The notes: generated from the letters alone by a model not told the origin. A stretch of 18,161 nucleotides of DNA from Theodoxus fluviatilis (GCA_034096865.1 JAWQFJ010020571.1:1-18161), one strand, 5' to 3'. Counted from the stretch's first letter, positions 1 to 9,967 are shown. Numbers and translations are program-made.

Positions 1-590
1 TGGCAGCGTTCAGCGGGCTAAGTAAACATCAAACTACGGCGATTTGACGCAAGTACGAGTTGCATATTTGGTGGTATTGCGGTATATTTGTGGGTATTGC
101 GGGGTATTGCGGTCAATAGTAGTACCCAGATTTGATAAATTAATGCTGTTCAAGGGTTACATTTTCGAAACGAAACGACCCGCATCGTAAAAAATCCTTC
201 TGTCTCCTTCACCAACGTTCTGGAAATTATTCATTCTCGCATGGGTTCCCCGAAACTCTAAATGACGTCAATCTAAAAAGATACCCATAATTTCTGCTGT
301 TACGTCAATTGAAATGTTGAGACAGAAAGCTTCTAAGTGGGACTGAATTTCAGATCGTACATGCAAATGACGTCATGCTATTAATGACGTCAAATTTGGC
401 TTTGCCGTCAAATGTCATTTCAATAATTTTTCGACCGGTAATTTCGAGAATACGACCTTAGAAAACCACTTTCTCTTCAAGCCTCGATTCTGAAAATTTG
501 ATACATTCAATCGGACCTAACTTCCAGTTAGTGTGCAAAATCTCAAGGAAATCCGTCCAGTAGTTTTTGAGATATAAGCCGTGGAGACGG
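1..590. other. Non-coding stretch with CRE-like octamers
   Basis: No coding frame is supported here. Visible structure: three copies of the decamer ggtattgcgg near 73-112, and three perfect TGACGTCA palindromes at 263-270, 368-375 and 385-392, the classic CREB/ATF octamer. The segment from about 545 to 590 (ccgtccagtagtttttgaga and following bases) resembles the conserved ends of dispersed invertebrate repeats and leads into a GACA array, so at least its right end is probably repeat-derived (inference). Confidence 0.5.
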
Positions 591-616
591 GACAGACAGA
601 CAGACAGACAGACAGA
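591..616 (+). repeat. (GACA)n microsatellite at a repeat end
   Basis: About six GACA units follow directly on a conserved-looking element end. A tetranucleotide tail behind a fixed end is typical of some SINE, RTE-type LINE and MITE families of invertebrates. Similar arrangements recur at 9968 and 15290 in this window. Confidence 0.85.
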
Positions 617-620
617 CTAA

Positions 621-690
621 TAAAGTCTGTAGGACCTCCAGTAAACCTGGAGGGATAAAGTCTGTAGGACCTCCAGTAAACCTGGAGGGA
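621..690 (+). repeat. Two tandem 35-bp hairpin units
   Basis: Two copies with period 35 start at 621 and 656. Each holds a perfect 7-bp stem and 5-nt loop, cctccag-taaac-ctggagg, at 635-653 and 670-688. The two copies look identical, so the duplication is recent. It lies beside the GACA array and may belong to the same mobile repeat. Confidence 0.85.
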
Positions 691-739
691 TAATCACCAT
701 TGTGCTTCCTATGTCTTGAATTAACAGCTTTGTGTTGCA

Positions 740-900
740 TGACCTTGGATGACCTTGACCTTGGGTCAAGGTCACATGTATTTTGGTAGGAAAAATGTGT
801 AAAGCATTTCTTAGTGTATGATGTCAATGGTAGGTTTAGTTGTTTGACCTTGACCTTGAAGGTCATCTGAAGGTCAAGGTCATATAAAGGTCAAGGTCAA
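740..900. repeat. Cluster of AGGTCA/TGACCT motifs
   Basis: About ten AGGTCA half-sites in either orientation lie in two groups, 740-774 and 845-900, with several tandem TGACCTTGACCTT blocks and TCAAGGTCA at 766-774. This hexamer is the nuclear receptor half-site, and TCAAGGTCA is the extended site used by ERR/SF-1-type receptors. No nearby gene is visible, so regulatory use is unproven. It may simply be the sequence of a dispersed repeat. Confidence 0.6.
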
Positions 901-959
901 GCATGTGAGTCGTATGGGCTTTGCCCTTCTTGTTACGAGTGGAAATGACGAAAACTTGC

Positions 960-1985
960 TCAGTATCGAGTCTGCGACTCTCTGACATGAATCACAGCCT
1001 GGCAGCGCCGTCTCGTGCTGCGGATGAGCCTCTGGAGCGCCACCTATTCCAAAGCATTCCACTCCTGCTGGAGGGCGTCCTGAAACTTTCTCAGAGACAG
1101 CGGCTGGTGAGGACGCTTTGCAGTCACCCTCTGGAGCATATCTCAACAGTGTTCGATGGGATTCAGATCCGGAAATCTAGCGGGCCACTCCATTCGCACG
1201 AGGGTTTCTCGCTCCAGGTACTCAGTGATGGTCCTGGCACGGCGTGGTGGAGCCTTGTCAACCATGAGAATGAAGTCGTCTCCGACAGCACCAGCATAGG
1301 GCCTTACGTAGACACCAAGAATTATATCCCTGAACCTGACTGCGGTCATAGAGCATTGTGGGAAGACATACAGGTCAGTCTTGCCTTTCATGCCGATGCC
1401 TTCCCAGACCATCACTGACCCTCCCCCGTGTTGGTTATGATGCCTTACGCAAGCGTCGTGGTATGATTCCTCTGGCCGTCACCACACTCTGGCACGGCCA
1501 TCCAAGAAGTCTAGACAAAACCTCGACTCGTCTGTGAACAGCACAAGTGTCCAGTCACGGACTGCCCAGGTCAAATGGTCTTAGGCCATGCAAGTCGTGG
1601 TTGTAGCTGGCCATAGTTGAGAGTCACGCTTGAAGCCCTGCCTCGTGAAGCCGTCTGCGTACTGTCCGAGTACAAACGAAGGTTCATGTGGCCAGCATGG
1701 GGTCAGATCGCAACCCAGTTGCCGTCCAGAACCGATTTTTGCGTGCCTCGATGACCAGATACCGGTTCTCCCTCGGGGTTGTGAGCGTCGTCTGCCTCCG
1801 CCGCGTCTTCTGGCTGCAGTTCCAAACGTCTGGTACCTCTGCCCTGCTGATAACGCTTTGAGACACGCCGAGGGCAGTCGCAACTTGAATCTGGGTGGAT
1901 CACCCTTCCAGCATTCCAATGCAAAAACTCAAGTTTTTCTGGTGTCAGGTGTTGTTTCGCCTTGCTTGAGCCATCTCTTATCACA
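960..1985 (-). pseudogene. Tc1/mariner-like DD34E transposase, decayed
   Basis: Tc1-type transposases cut and paste their own element at TA sites. Reading on the minus strand, a helix-turn-helix segment (VSQSVISR) and TTPRENRYLVIEARKNRF lie near 1690-1866, followed by TVRRRLHEAGLQA in another frame. From 1538 to 960 one frame carries the whole catalytic core: FTDESRF (first Asp, codon 1530-1532), VMVW, DKAPPRRA (second Asp, 1257-1259), WPARFPDLNPIEH (Glu, 1152-1154), FQDALQQEW and the usual C-terminal RY before a stop at 960-962. There are 34 residues between the second Asp and the Glu, which is the Tc1 pattern. Three stops interrupt this frame (1479-1481, 1143-1145, 1044-1046), two of them apparently Trp to TGA changes, and the N-terminal half is spread over several frames. 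The copy is therefore dead. I found no convincing terminal inverted repeats. Confidence 0.9.
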
Positions 1986-3504
<1,519 letters not shown>

Positions 3505-3570
3505 GAGTCGGCCAAGGGAGGGAATTGAAGCCAGGCGCCCTCATCGCACGCGCTAACCGCGCCACCCATT
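3505..3570 (-). repeat. Probable tRNA-derived SINE head
   Basis: On the minus strand, gtggcgcggttagcgcg resembles the D-arm and pol III box A of tRNA-derived SINEs, with GCGC/GCGC pairing around GGTTA (about 3548-3567). ggcttcaattcc (about 3521-3532) resembles box B, whose consensus is GGTTCRANNCC. Order and spacing fit an internal pol III promoter. The anticodon arm does not fold clearly and box B deviates, so a working tRNA gene is unlikely. The body would extend towards lower coordinates. Confidence 0.5.
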
Positions 3571-3684
3571 CTTGTGTTGCTGAATCCAATTTCGCCGCAC
3601 GTCAAGTTTGAGTCGTTGTCTTCCGTGTGCTCTGCCGTCTCTCAGAGAAGGGTGGCAGATTCGAGGAAGTGGATTAGGGTCGTT

Positions 3685-3685
<1 letters not shown>

Positions 3686-3772
<87 letters not shown>

Positions 3773-3797
3773 GTGTGTGTGTGTGTGTGTGTGTGCA

Positions 3798-3827
<30 letters not shown>
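3686..3827 (+). repeat. (GT)n microsatellite, interrupted
   Basis: Pure GT runs from 3686 to about 3770, then continues with a tt break, one gcatg break and a short CG tail to about 3827. Alternating purine-pyrimidine DNA of this length can adopt the Z-form (known property of such sequence). Confidence 0.97.
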
Positions 3828-3828
<1 letters not shown>

Positions 3829-3833
3829 ACGAT

Positions 3834-3850
3834 CTCTCTCTCTCTCTCTC
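3834..3850 (+). repeat. Short (CT)n
   Basis: Eight CT units separate the GT array from the reverse transcriptase remnant. Confidence 0.9.
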
Positions 3851-3879
3851 AACTTTATTTTCATGGTCACACAACTGTG

Positions 3880-4293
3880 AAGTTTTTTCTGTCATTCCTG
3901 GATAATCGACAACAATGCGTCCAATTCGATGGGCACGTTTCCAAGTATGGTATTCTAAAAGCGGGTGTCCCACATGGATCTGTACTAGGCCCCCCTTTTA
4001 TTCTGCTTATTCATAAATGACCTACCCTTGCATGTCACAGATAGAAAGGTCTCATGTAGCATATTTGCAGGTGATACAACGCTGTCTACCGCGGACAGCT
4101 CAACCGAAACTGGCAGATAAACCCCAAAAGAGTCTTGATGAAATATGCTGCTGGTGTCTTTCAAATCATATGGTCCTCAACCCGTCCAAAACCAAGTATA
4201 TGGTGACAACCACAAGGCAAAACATCAACTACATCCTCTGTCACTCCCACTCTCATTGATGCTGGGCCGATAGAAAAGGTGAAAGAACACAAA
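3880..4293 (+). pseudogene. Non-LTR retrotransposon reverse transcriptase fragment
   Basis: Three frames together spell the palm region of a jockey/CR1-like LINE reverse transcriptase. FLDNRQQCVQFDG leads to GVPHGSVLGP at 3964-3993, matching the GVPQGSxLGP block. After a one-base shift, INDLPLHV and then FAGDTTLS follow, with FAGD at 4064-4075. The family has F/YADD there, so the first catalytic Asp is replaced by Gly. Another shift leads to SLDEICCWCLSNHMVLNPSK, the usual WC..N.M.LN..KT segment, and IEKVKEHK at 4270-4293. Several frameshifts and the altered active site show a dead fragment. It lacks the endonuclease, fingers and C-terminus, and it stops exactly where the 46-bp minisatellite begins. 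Confidence 0.88.
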
Positions 4294-4949
4294 GACAATG
4301 TCTGCCGAAGCTATATCAAGGCATGGCGACGGTCTCAAAGACAATGTCTGCCGAAGCTATATCAAGGCATGGCGACTGTCTCAAAGACAATGTCTGCCGA
4401 AGCTATATCAAGGCATGGCGACTGTCTCAAAGACAATGTCTGCCGAAGCTATATCAAGGCATGGCGACTGTCTCAAAGACAATTTCTGCCAAAGCTATAT
4501 CAAGGCATGGCGACGGTCTCAAAGACAATGTCTGCCGAAGCTATATCAAGGCATGGCGACGGTCTCAAAGACAATGTCTGCCAAAGCTATATCAAGGCAT
4601 GGCGACTGTCTCAAAGACAATGTCTGCCAAAGCTATATCAAGCCATGGCGACTGTCTCAAAGACAATTTCTGCCAAAGCTATATCAAGGCATGGCGACTG
4701 TCTCAAAGACAATTTCTGCCGAAGCTATATCAAGCCATGGCGACTGTCTCAAAGACAATGTCTGCCAAAGCTATATCAAGGCATGGCGACTGTCTCAAAG
4801 ACAATGTCTGCCAAAACTATATCAAGCATGGCAACTGTCTCAAAGACAATTTCTGCCGAAGCTATATCAAGCATGGCGACTGTCTCAAAGACAATGTCTG
4901 CCGAAGCTATATCAAGGCATGGCGACTGTCTCAAAGACAATTTCTGCCG
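4291..4949 (+). repeat. 46-bp minisatellite, 14 units plus a partial
   Basis: Units start at 4291, 4337, 4383, 4429, 4475, 4521, 4567, 4613, 4659, 4705, 4751, 4797, 4842, 4887 and a 17-base partial at 4933. The period is 46, except for two 45-base units (those starting 4797 and 4842) that lost a G in caaggcatgg. Variant sites are aatGtc/aatTtc, ccGaag/ccAaag, aagGcat/aagCcat and gacTgtc/gacGgtc. Since 46 is not a multiple of three, each open frame cycles through three different peptides. No frame has a stop, which explains the long ORFs here. No sign that it is translated. Confidence 0.97.
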
Positions 4950-5153
4950 TCGCACAGTAACCAGTCGTTGTTTGATTTGCTTCATGTAGCATGTATAGAA
5001 TTGACGTTGCATATTGATCGAACTAGAGTAATTTCTGAGCTCATTACATTTCATGGGTCATTACCCCCCTGCCACACCATTTCCTTGTTTAAATCATCGT
5101 GTCTTCAATCAGCGCAAGAGAAGAGAAAAGAAAGCGACGAGGATGGAAGAGAT
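4950..5153. other. Unassigned spacer
   Basis: Short mixed-composition DNA between the minisatellite and the purine array. I could not recognise a continuation of the reverse transcriptase here. Confidence 0.4.
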
Positions 5154-5356
5154 GAGAAAAGAAGAGAAGAGAAGAGAGGAGAGGAGAGGAGAGGAGAGGA
5201 GAGGAGAGGAGAGGAGAGGAGAGGAGAGGAGAGGAGAGGAGAGGAGAGGAGAGGAGAGGAGAGGAGAGGAGAGGAGAGGAGAGGAGAGGAGAGGAGAGGA
5301 GAGGAGAGGAGAGGAGAGGAGAGGAGAGGAGAGGAGAGGAGAGAGATAGAGAGGAG

Positions 5357-5405
<49 letters not shown>

Positions 5406-5408
5406 AGA
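5154..5408 (+). repeat. Polypurine tract: (GAGGA)33 then (GA)n
   Basis: The plus strand is pure purine from 5154 to 5346 (193 nt). After a single T at 5347 it is pure purine again to 5408. The core 5176-5340 is exactly 33 copies of the pentamer GAGGA, followed by GA dinucleotides. Such mirror-symmetric tracts can form triplex (H-) DNA (known property). The Ser/Leu and Glu/Arg open frames across it are artefacts. Confidence 0.97.
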
Positions 5409-5508
5409 CACAGAGAGACAGAAAGACAGGCAGAAAGAGAGACAGAAATACACACACACACACACAGACCACAGACAGACACATAGACCACATACAGACA
5501 GACAGACA

Positions 5509-5547
<39 letters not shown>

Positions 5548-5568
5548 AGGCAGATAGACAGACAGACA

Positions 5569-5620
<52 letters not shown>

Positions 5621-5728
5621 GAGAGGCAGATAGACAGAGAGGCAGATAGACAGACAGACAGACACACACACATACACACATATACACACATATACACATA
5701 CACATACACACTCACACACACACGCACG

Positions 5729-5788
<60 letters not shown>
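5409..5788 (+). repeat. Compound (CAGA)n/(CA)n microsatellite
   Basis: CAGA tetranucleotides alternate with CA runs (about 5451-5466, 5511-5545, 5570-5614, 5737-5788), with CATA and CACG interruptions between 5660 and 5735. Together with 5154-5408 this is one compound simple-repeat block of over 600 bases that drifts from GAGGA through GA and CAGA to CA. Confidence 0.95.
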
Positions 5789-5790
<2 letters not shown>

Positions 5791-6750
5791 TTTAAACCTA
5801 ACAGATGTCATCACCTAGATACCGTTACGCAGATCTTAGGCAAATAAAATAGTATAGCGAAAGACAATTGATAGCCAATCATTCATTTACATCCAAGCCA
5901 CCATGACCCTAACAGATTCTGACAGAGTTCGCATCATCCGCTATGAAACTCTAGTGAGGCTAAGTAGTGGCTGAAATTGTTGGGCAATCTTGCCACGTCG
6001 TCATTGTGCAAATTCCCGAGGTCATAGGCAATGAAACGTGCAGACGTAGTGGTTTCTCCATTTTCATACTTCCAAGAATGTGAAAAGGACCAAGTTTTAA
6101 TCGTGATTGTTTGATTTTACAATGCTAGCGTGATCACATCATATTTAAAGAAGAAACAATATTCTAAAAGAAAAAGCGAAGTCCTGATTCCCATGGCCGC
6201 CTTACAATATGCAACAGAAACAAGCTGTTTCTATTTCTGTGAGACTCCTTAAACCTCTCAGCTACACAAGAAGCCATGCAGTATCATATATCTCTGTTAG
6301 TGACCGGAGCTTCGACTTGCACCGCGGACTTCAATACACATCTCGATTTGAATAATGTAGCGATTTAAATGAACATTTGATGTGATCTACATAGACGTTT
6401 GAGAAATCAATATTGTTATTTGGTTATGGCCTCTTTGGATGTGTGTCAGTAATTCTACAAGTGAGCGTCTTGCATGGGAACCAAAGAAAAAGTGGCAGAC
6501 GTCATTGACATAAGGTAGAGAGCCACAGTTGAAGGCAAGGAGTGTTGCCATTGGCTGATGGACAGAAGTATTTCACCTGAAATACTGGGAGAATAGAAAC
6601 GGTCCTAAACTGTGAAATCATGTCTGGTGACTCAAAAGTCCACCAAAATATCTCCTCGCACACGAGGAATTGTGCATTTCATGATCTCCAAACTGTGCCT
6701 TGTGTCCGACGGTCTGAAGGTCAAAATCAGCGAAGTCATTCATATCCTTT
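5789..6750. other. Unassigned non-coding stretch
   Basis: Ordinary mixed-composition DNA without a coding frame, RNA gene or repeat that I can recognise on either strand. Confidence 0.5.
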
Positions 6751-6841
6751 GGGAGGGGGGGGGGGGGGAGGGGGAGGAGCGGGTGAGCGGGAAGGCGCGG
6801 GGGGGGGGGGGGGCGGGGGGCGGGCAAGGCGGGGGGGGGGG
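6751..6841 (+). repeat. G-rich tract with long G runs
   Basis: Contains G runs at 6755-6768 (14), 6799-6813 (15), 6815-6820 and 6831-6841. Many ways of forming a G-quadruplex exist. Gly- and Pro-rich frames across it are artefacts. Run lengths may be inexact because homopolymers this long are error-prone in sequencing. Confidence 0.9.
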
Positions 6842-7855
6842 AACAAATGAAGGGAAGGCGGATGTTGAGGGATGCGGCGAGGATACTGTGTGCTAGTTCC
6901 TTCTTTCGTGCGACCTGCATTAAACAGGAACATCATAGAAAGAAGCAATCTCACTTCATTTTATCTTCGCCGTGGCTTTTTCGAAAAGGTGTGCAACATT
7001 TAATTTTCTCTTCACGCCGTTCTTTCTTCTCCTTCTTCTCTGTGCTCATTGATTTGGTTAGGCAAGAACCTGCAAATACAGCAACCAAGAAGGAACGCAC
7101 GCAGGCACACGGAAAAAAAAGAAAATTTCAAAGAGAAAGAATGATAAAAGCCAAAAAGGAGCAAAATTGGCTTTAGAGAGCGCGTTGCGGTGCCTGATCG
7201 TTCTGTATCTTTTGTTTTAGGAGAGCTGAGGCTTGTTCAGGAGGCGCAGCGTTGCGAAGCGCTGCACAGCGCTGCGCGTGTTTCACTTCTCAACAGCAAT
7301 TTTGGGGCGTGATTCACTCAGCGCTGAGCAGCGCTGTGCATCACAGATCTGAGGTGATTCACACGATTTTCAAAATGGAGTCTTCGATTCCGCACTGGCC
7401 GTCGAGGGTAAAATAACCCCCAGAAACATCATTTTGGGACTGGAACGGGCTTTATTTGCCCCAAGCCCTCTGTATGCGCAAGTGATGGCAAGTAAGGATG
7501 ACACAGTAGTGGACTTTATCCATGCAGAATACATTTAAACGTGCATAAACGATGTCTGTGGCAAAGAAAACACCTTCTTAGTGTCTAGCAACACAACATG
7601 GGGCGCAGAAGATTTACCTCCCCTTTAACAAGTGAAGCGCTGCACTAAATCTGTAGGTATTCACGAGAGGCAAAGAGCGCTCAATTGCCAACATGAAGCG
7701 CTCATGCAGCACTTTGAACTCCTGAACAAGTCTCTGGTTACAGTCATTTTATTTTGGGACCTACTTAGTTTCGAGAATGCTGAGGCAATAGTTTGCCTTA
7801 GCTCTATCCTGATGTTTTGTGTGGCTTTTGATCATTCATGTATGGGCTTCCTTTT
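6842..7855. other. Unassigned stretch with AGCGCT cluster
   Basis: No supported gene. Seven copies of the palindrome AGCGCT lie at 7258, 7268, 7320, 7330, 7636, 7676 and 7697. The first four form two pairs, each spaced ten bases apart. The segment around 7372-7408 could be read as a short start exon (ATG at 7375 followed by a weak donor-like AGGgtaaaa), but nothing downstream supports this. Confidence 0.4.
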
Positions 7856-7920
7856 GGGTGGGATGGGGTGGGATGGGGTGGGATGGGGTGGGATGGGGTG
7901 GGATGGGGTGGGATGGGATG
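7856..7920 (+). repeat. 10-bp minisatellite GGATGGGGTG
   Basis: About 6.5 near-perfect 10-bp units. The motif is closely related to the larger array at 8776-9597. Four or more GGG/GGGG tracts make quadruplex formation possible. Confidence 0.96.
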
Positions 7921-8449
7921 TATTGGGTGCGTGGGGAATGGATTCATAGAAGTGATCGTGTCACTTGAAAAAGCCTTCGATCAAAGAAGTTACTCGCCTA
8001 GCTGGAAGTATGATTTATCACTGACGGTATTTGTCGGCTGAAATTGGTCGGTATACGAACTGGAAAATCAAATTTGAAGAGAGAGATGGCATGATAGAGA
8101 TAGCTCCATGTTTGACGATCACGCATCATTCCGGATGAGTCATAGAACGCCTTACTTCCATCGATCAAGCCGTACTCATGGCGGATTTCAGTTTAGACTG
8201 CCTTTGGCTCTCCACGAATACGAGCCCGTATTTACGTGGCTGGTGAATGAGAAAACTTCAGAATCCAATATGTGCTCGACGCCCTCGATAAGTTTAGTGT
8301 CACTCGTGGCGGCTAAATTTAGCCTGCTTCTCCATTAAAATTGGATAGTGTTGGACAGGTAAACCTTGTTGAATTCATTCGTTGTCTACCGTGCAATTTC
8401 TGCCTGAAGCTTGCTGAGCTCTTTTTATCTCGAACAGGGGAATGGATGA
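7921..8449. other. Unassigned non-coding stretch
   Basis: No recognisable gene. The open frame at 8108-8338 has no family resemblance that I can see. The last bases, about 8436-8449 (caggggaatggatga), look like a degenerate unit of the minisatellite that resumes at 8776. Confidence 0.4.
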
Positions 8450-8775
8450 CAGGGCCGGACTAAGTACAGTGAAGGGGGAGGGGGGTTGCAAAAGGGGGTC
8501 CAGGTACAAAGATGCAGAAAAATCAGCGGTTGCGGACTGGAAGATTTCTTTTTTCTTAAAGGGGGGGGGGGGGGGGGGGGGGGGCGGGAGGGGGAGGGGG
8601 AGGCTTGAATTTTCTCCCCGGATTTACAAACGATTGAAACCGCCCCCCCCCCCCCCCTCCCCCCAGAAGAAAAAGCAACAAATAAACCTACATAGTTGAG
8701 GTACATGTTTAGGCTGGGGGGGGGGGGGGGGGGTACGCAACCCCTGTAACCTCCCCTCCCCCTAGTCCGGCCCTG
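8450..8775. mobile_element. hAT-like non-autonomous element (MITE), 326 bp
   Basis: Perfect 13-bp terminal inverted repeats: cagggccggacta at 8450-8462 and its complement at 8763-8775. The CAGGGCCGG-type end is common among animal hAT elements. Subterminal parts also mirror each other loosely (G-rich, with ggggttgc on the left and its complement on the right). The flanks share a 5-bp direct repeat, gatga (8445-8449 and 8776-8780), which could be the target-site duplication. hAT elements usually give 8 bp, and the surrounding minisatellite itself contains gatga, so this is not decisive. The interior has no transposase. It holds runs G24 (8561-8584), C15 (8643-8657) and G18 (8716-8733). Confidence 0.72.
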
Positions 8776-9597
8776 GATGAGGTGTGGGGATGGAATGAGG
8801 GGTGGGATGGGATGAGGGGTGGGGCTGGGATGAGGGGTGGGGTGGGATGAGGGGTGGGGGTGGGATGAGGGGGGGGGTGGGATGAGGGGTGGGGATGGGA
8901 TGAGGGGTGGGGTGGGATGAGAGGTGGGGATGAGATGAGGGGTGGGGATGGGATGAGGGGTGGGGATGGGATGAGGGGTGGGGGGGGATGAGGGGTGGGG
9001 GTGGATGAGGGGTGGGGATGGGATGAGAGGTGGGGATGGGATGAGGGGTGGGGATGGGATGAGGGGTGGAGTTGGGATGATGGGTAGGGATGGGATGAGG
9101 GGTGGGGATGGGATCACGGGTGGGGATGGGATGAGGAGTGGGGATGGGATCAGGGGTGTGGGTTGAATTAGGGGTGGGGTTGGGATGAGGGGTGGGGATG
9201 GTATGAGGGGTGGGGGTGGGATGAGGGGTGGGATGGGATGAGTGGTGGGGGTGGGATGAGGGGTGGGGGTGGGATGAGGGGTGGGGATGGGATGAGGGGT
9301 GGGGGTGGGATGAGGGGTGGGGATGGGATGAGGGGTGGGGATGGGATGAGGGGTGGGGTGGGATGAGAGTTGGGGATGGGATGAGATGTGGGGATGGGAT
9401 CAGGGGTGGGGATGGGATGAGGAGTGGGGATGGGATGAGGGGTGGGGTGGGATGAGAGTTGGGGATGGGATGAGGGGTGGGGTGGAATGAGAGGTGGGGA
9501 TGGGATGAAGGGTGGGGATGAGATGAGGGGTGTGGGTAGGATGAGGAATGGGTTGGGATGAGGGGTGGGGATGGGAGGTTGGGAATGGAAGTGGGGG
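8776..9597 (+). repeat. G-rich minisatellite, unit about 17-18 bp
   Basis: Roughly 45 variable units of the type ggggatgggatgaggggt, with shorter forms such as ggggtgggatgaggggt. Many consecutive G3-G5 tracts favour G-quadruplexes on the plus strand. The Pro/His/Ser/Ile-rich minus-strand frames of 230 and 290 codons arise only because the unit lacks stops. Confidence 0.96.
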
Positions 9598-9889
9598 ACG
9601 AGACGCTGAAAAGGGACAAGAAACGAAGAAGCAAAGGAAGAGAAATCGGAGGGATGTAATCAGATTTTGATATGCTTCTTTTGTCTCTTAAGTTTTATTT
9701 CTTCAAACAGCCACAGAGTCATTCTGGTCCATATCTTATGTTGTAAGCAAACCTGGATGTAAGAATGGCTGAAAGACTGAAAAACTTCCTGAAAGACTTA
9801 CATACGTGATTTCCCTGTGAATCCCCCAACACTTCATGATGACTACCAGGCGTAGAGCGAGATGACATCATGTGCTACCAATTTTGCGT
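9598..9889. other. Unassigned stretch
   Basis: No recognised feature. It may hold the body of the dispersed repeat whose conserved end starts at 9890, but it shows no clear similarity to the region upstream of the second copy at 15210, apart from a shared catacgtgatt (about 9800 versus 15796). Confidence 0.4.
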
Positions 9890-9957
9890 GCTCTTACTCT
9901 ATCCAGCTCTAGTCAGTTTCGGGGTCAGTGGCCTTATATAGCCTACAAAGACTGATA
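9890..9957 (+). repeat. Dispersed repeat end, copy A
   Basis: A 68-base segment starting gctcttactctatccagctct matches 15210-15277 at 58 of 68 positions. In both places it is followed within about 15 bases by a tetranucleotide array. Sequences upstream of the two copies differ, so this is the conserved 3' end of a mobile repeat of unknown class. Confidence 0.85.
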
Positions 9958-9967
9958 GACCATAGTC

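Noticed and set aside
921..1418. 165-codon plus-strand open frame
   Set aside because: It lies antisense to the Tc1-like transposase, whose conserved motifs are on the minus strand.
3505..3570. A functional tRNA gene
   Set aside because: No clean acceptor or anticodon stems could be drawn and box B is imperfect; a SINE head fits better.
4291..4949. CRISPR-like array because of regular repeats
   Set aside because: Units are contiguous with no spacers, and the context is eukaryotic.
4279..5486. Open frame of 387 codons across the minisatellite and purine array
   Set aside because: The 46-bp unit is open in three frames and the tail is Glu/Arg low complexity; no start context, domain or codon signal supports a gene.
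7372..7408. Short first exon with start codon and splice donor
   Set aside because: Donor match is weak, the frame is only about a dozen codons and no partner exon is recognisable.
8425..9634. Pro/His/Ser-rich minus-strand frames of 230 and 290 codons resembling extensin-like proteins
   Set aside because: Pure consequence of the G-rich minisatellite; both run across the MITE junction or array edges without any unique sequence.
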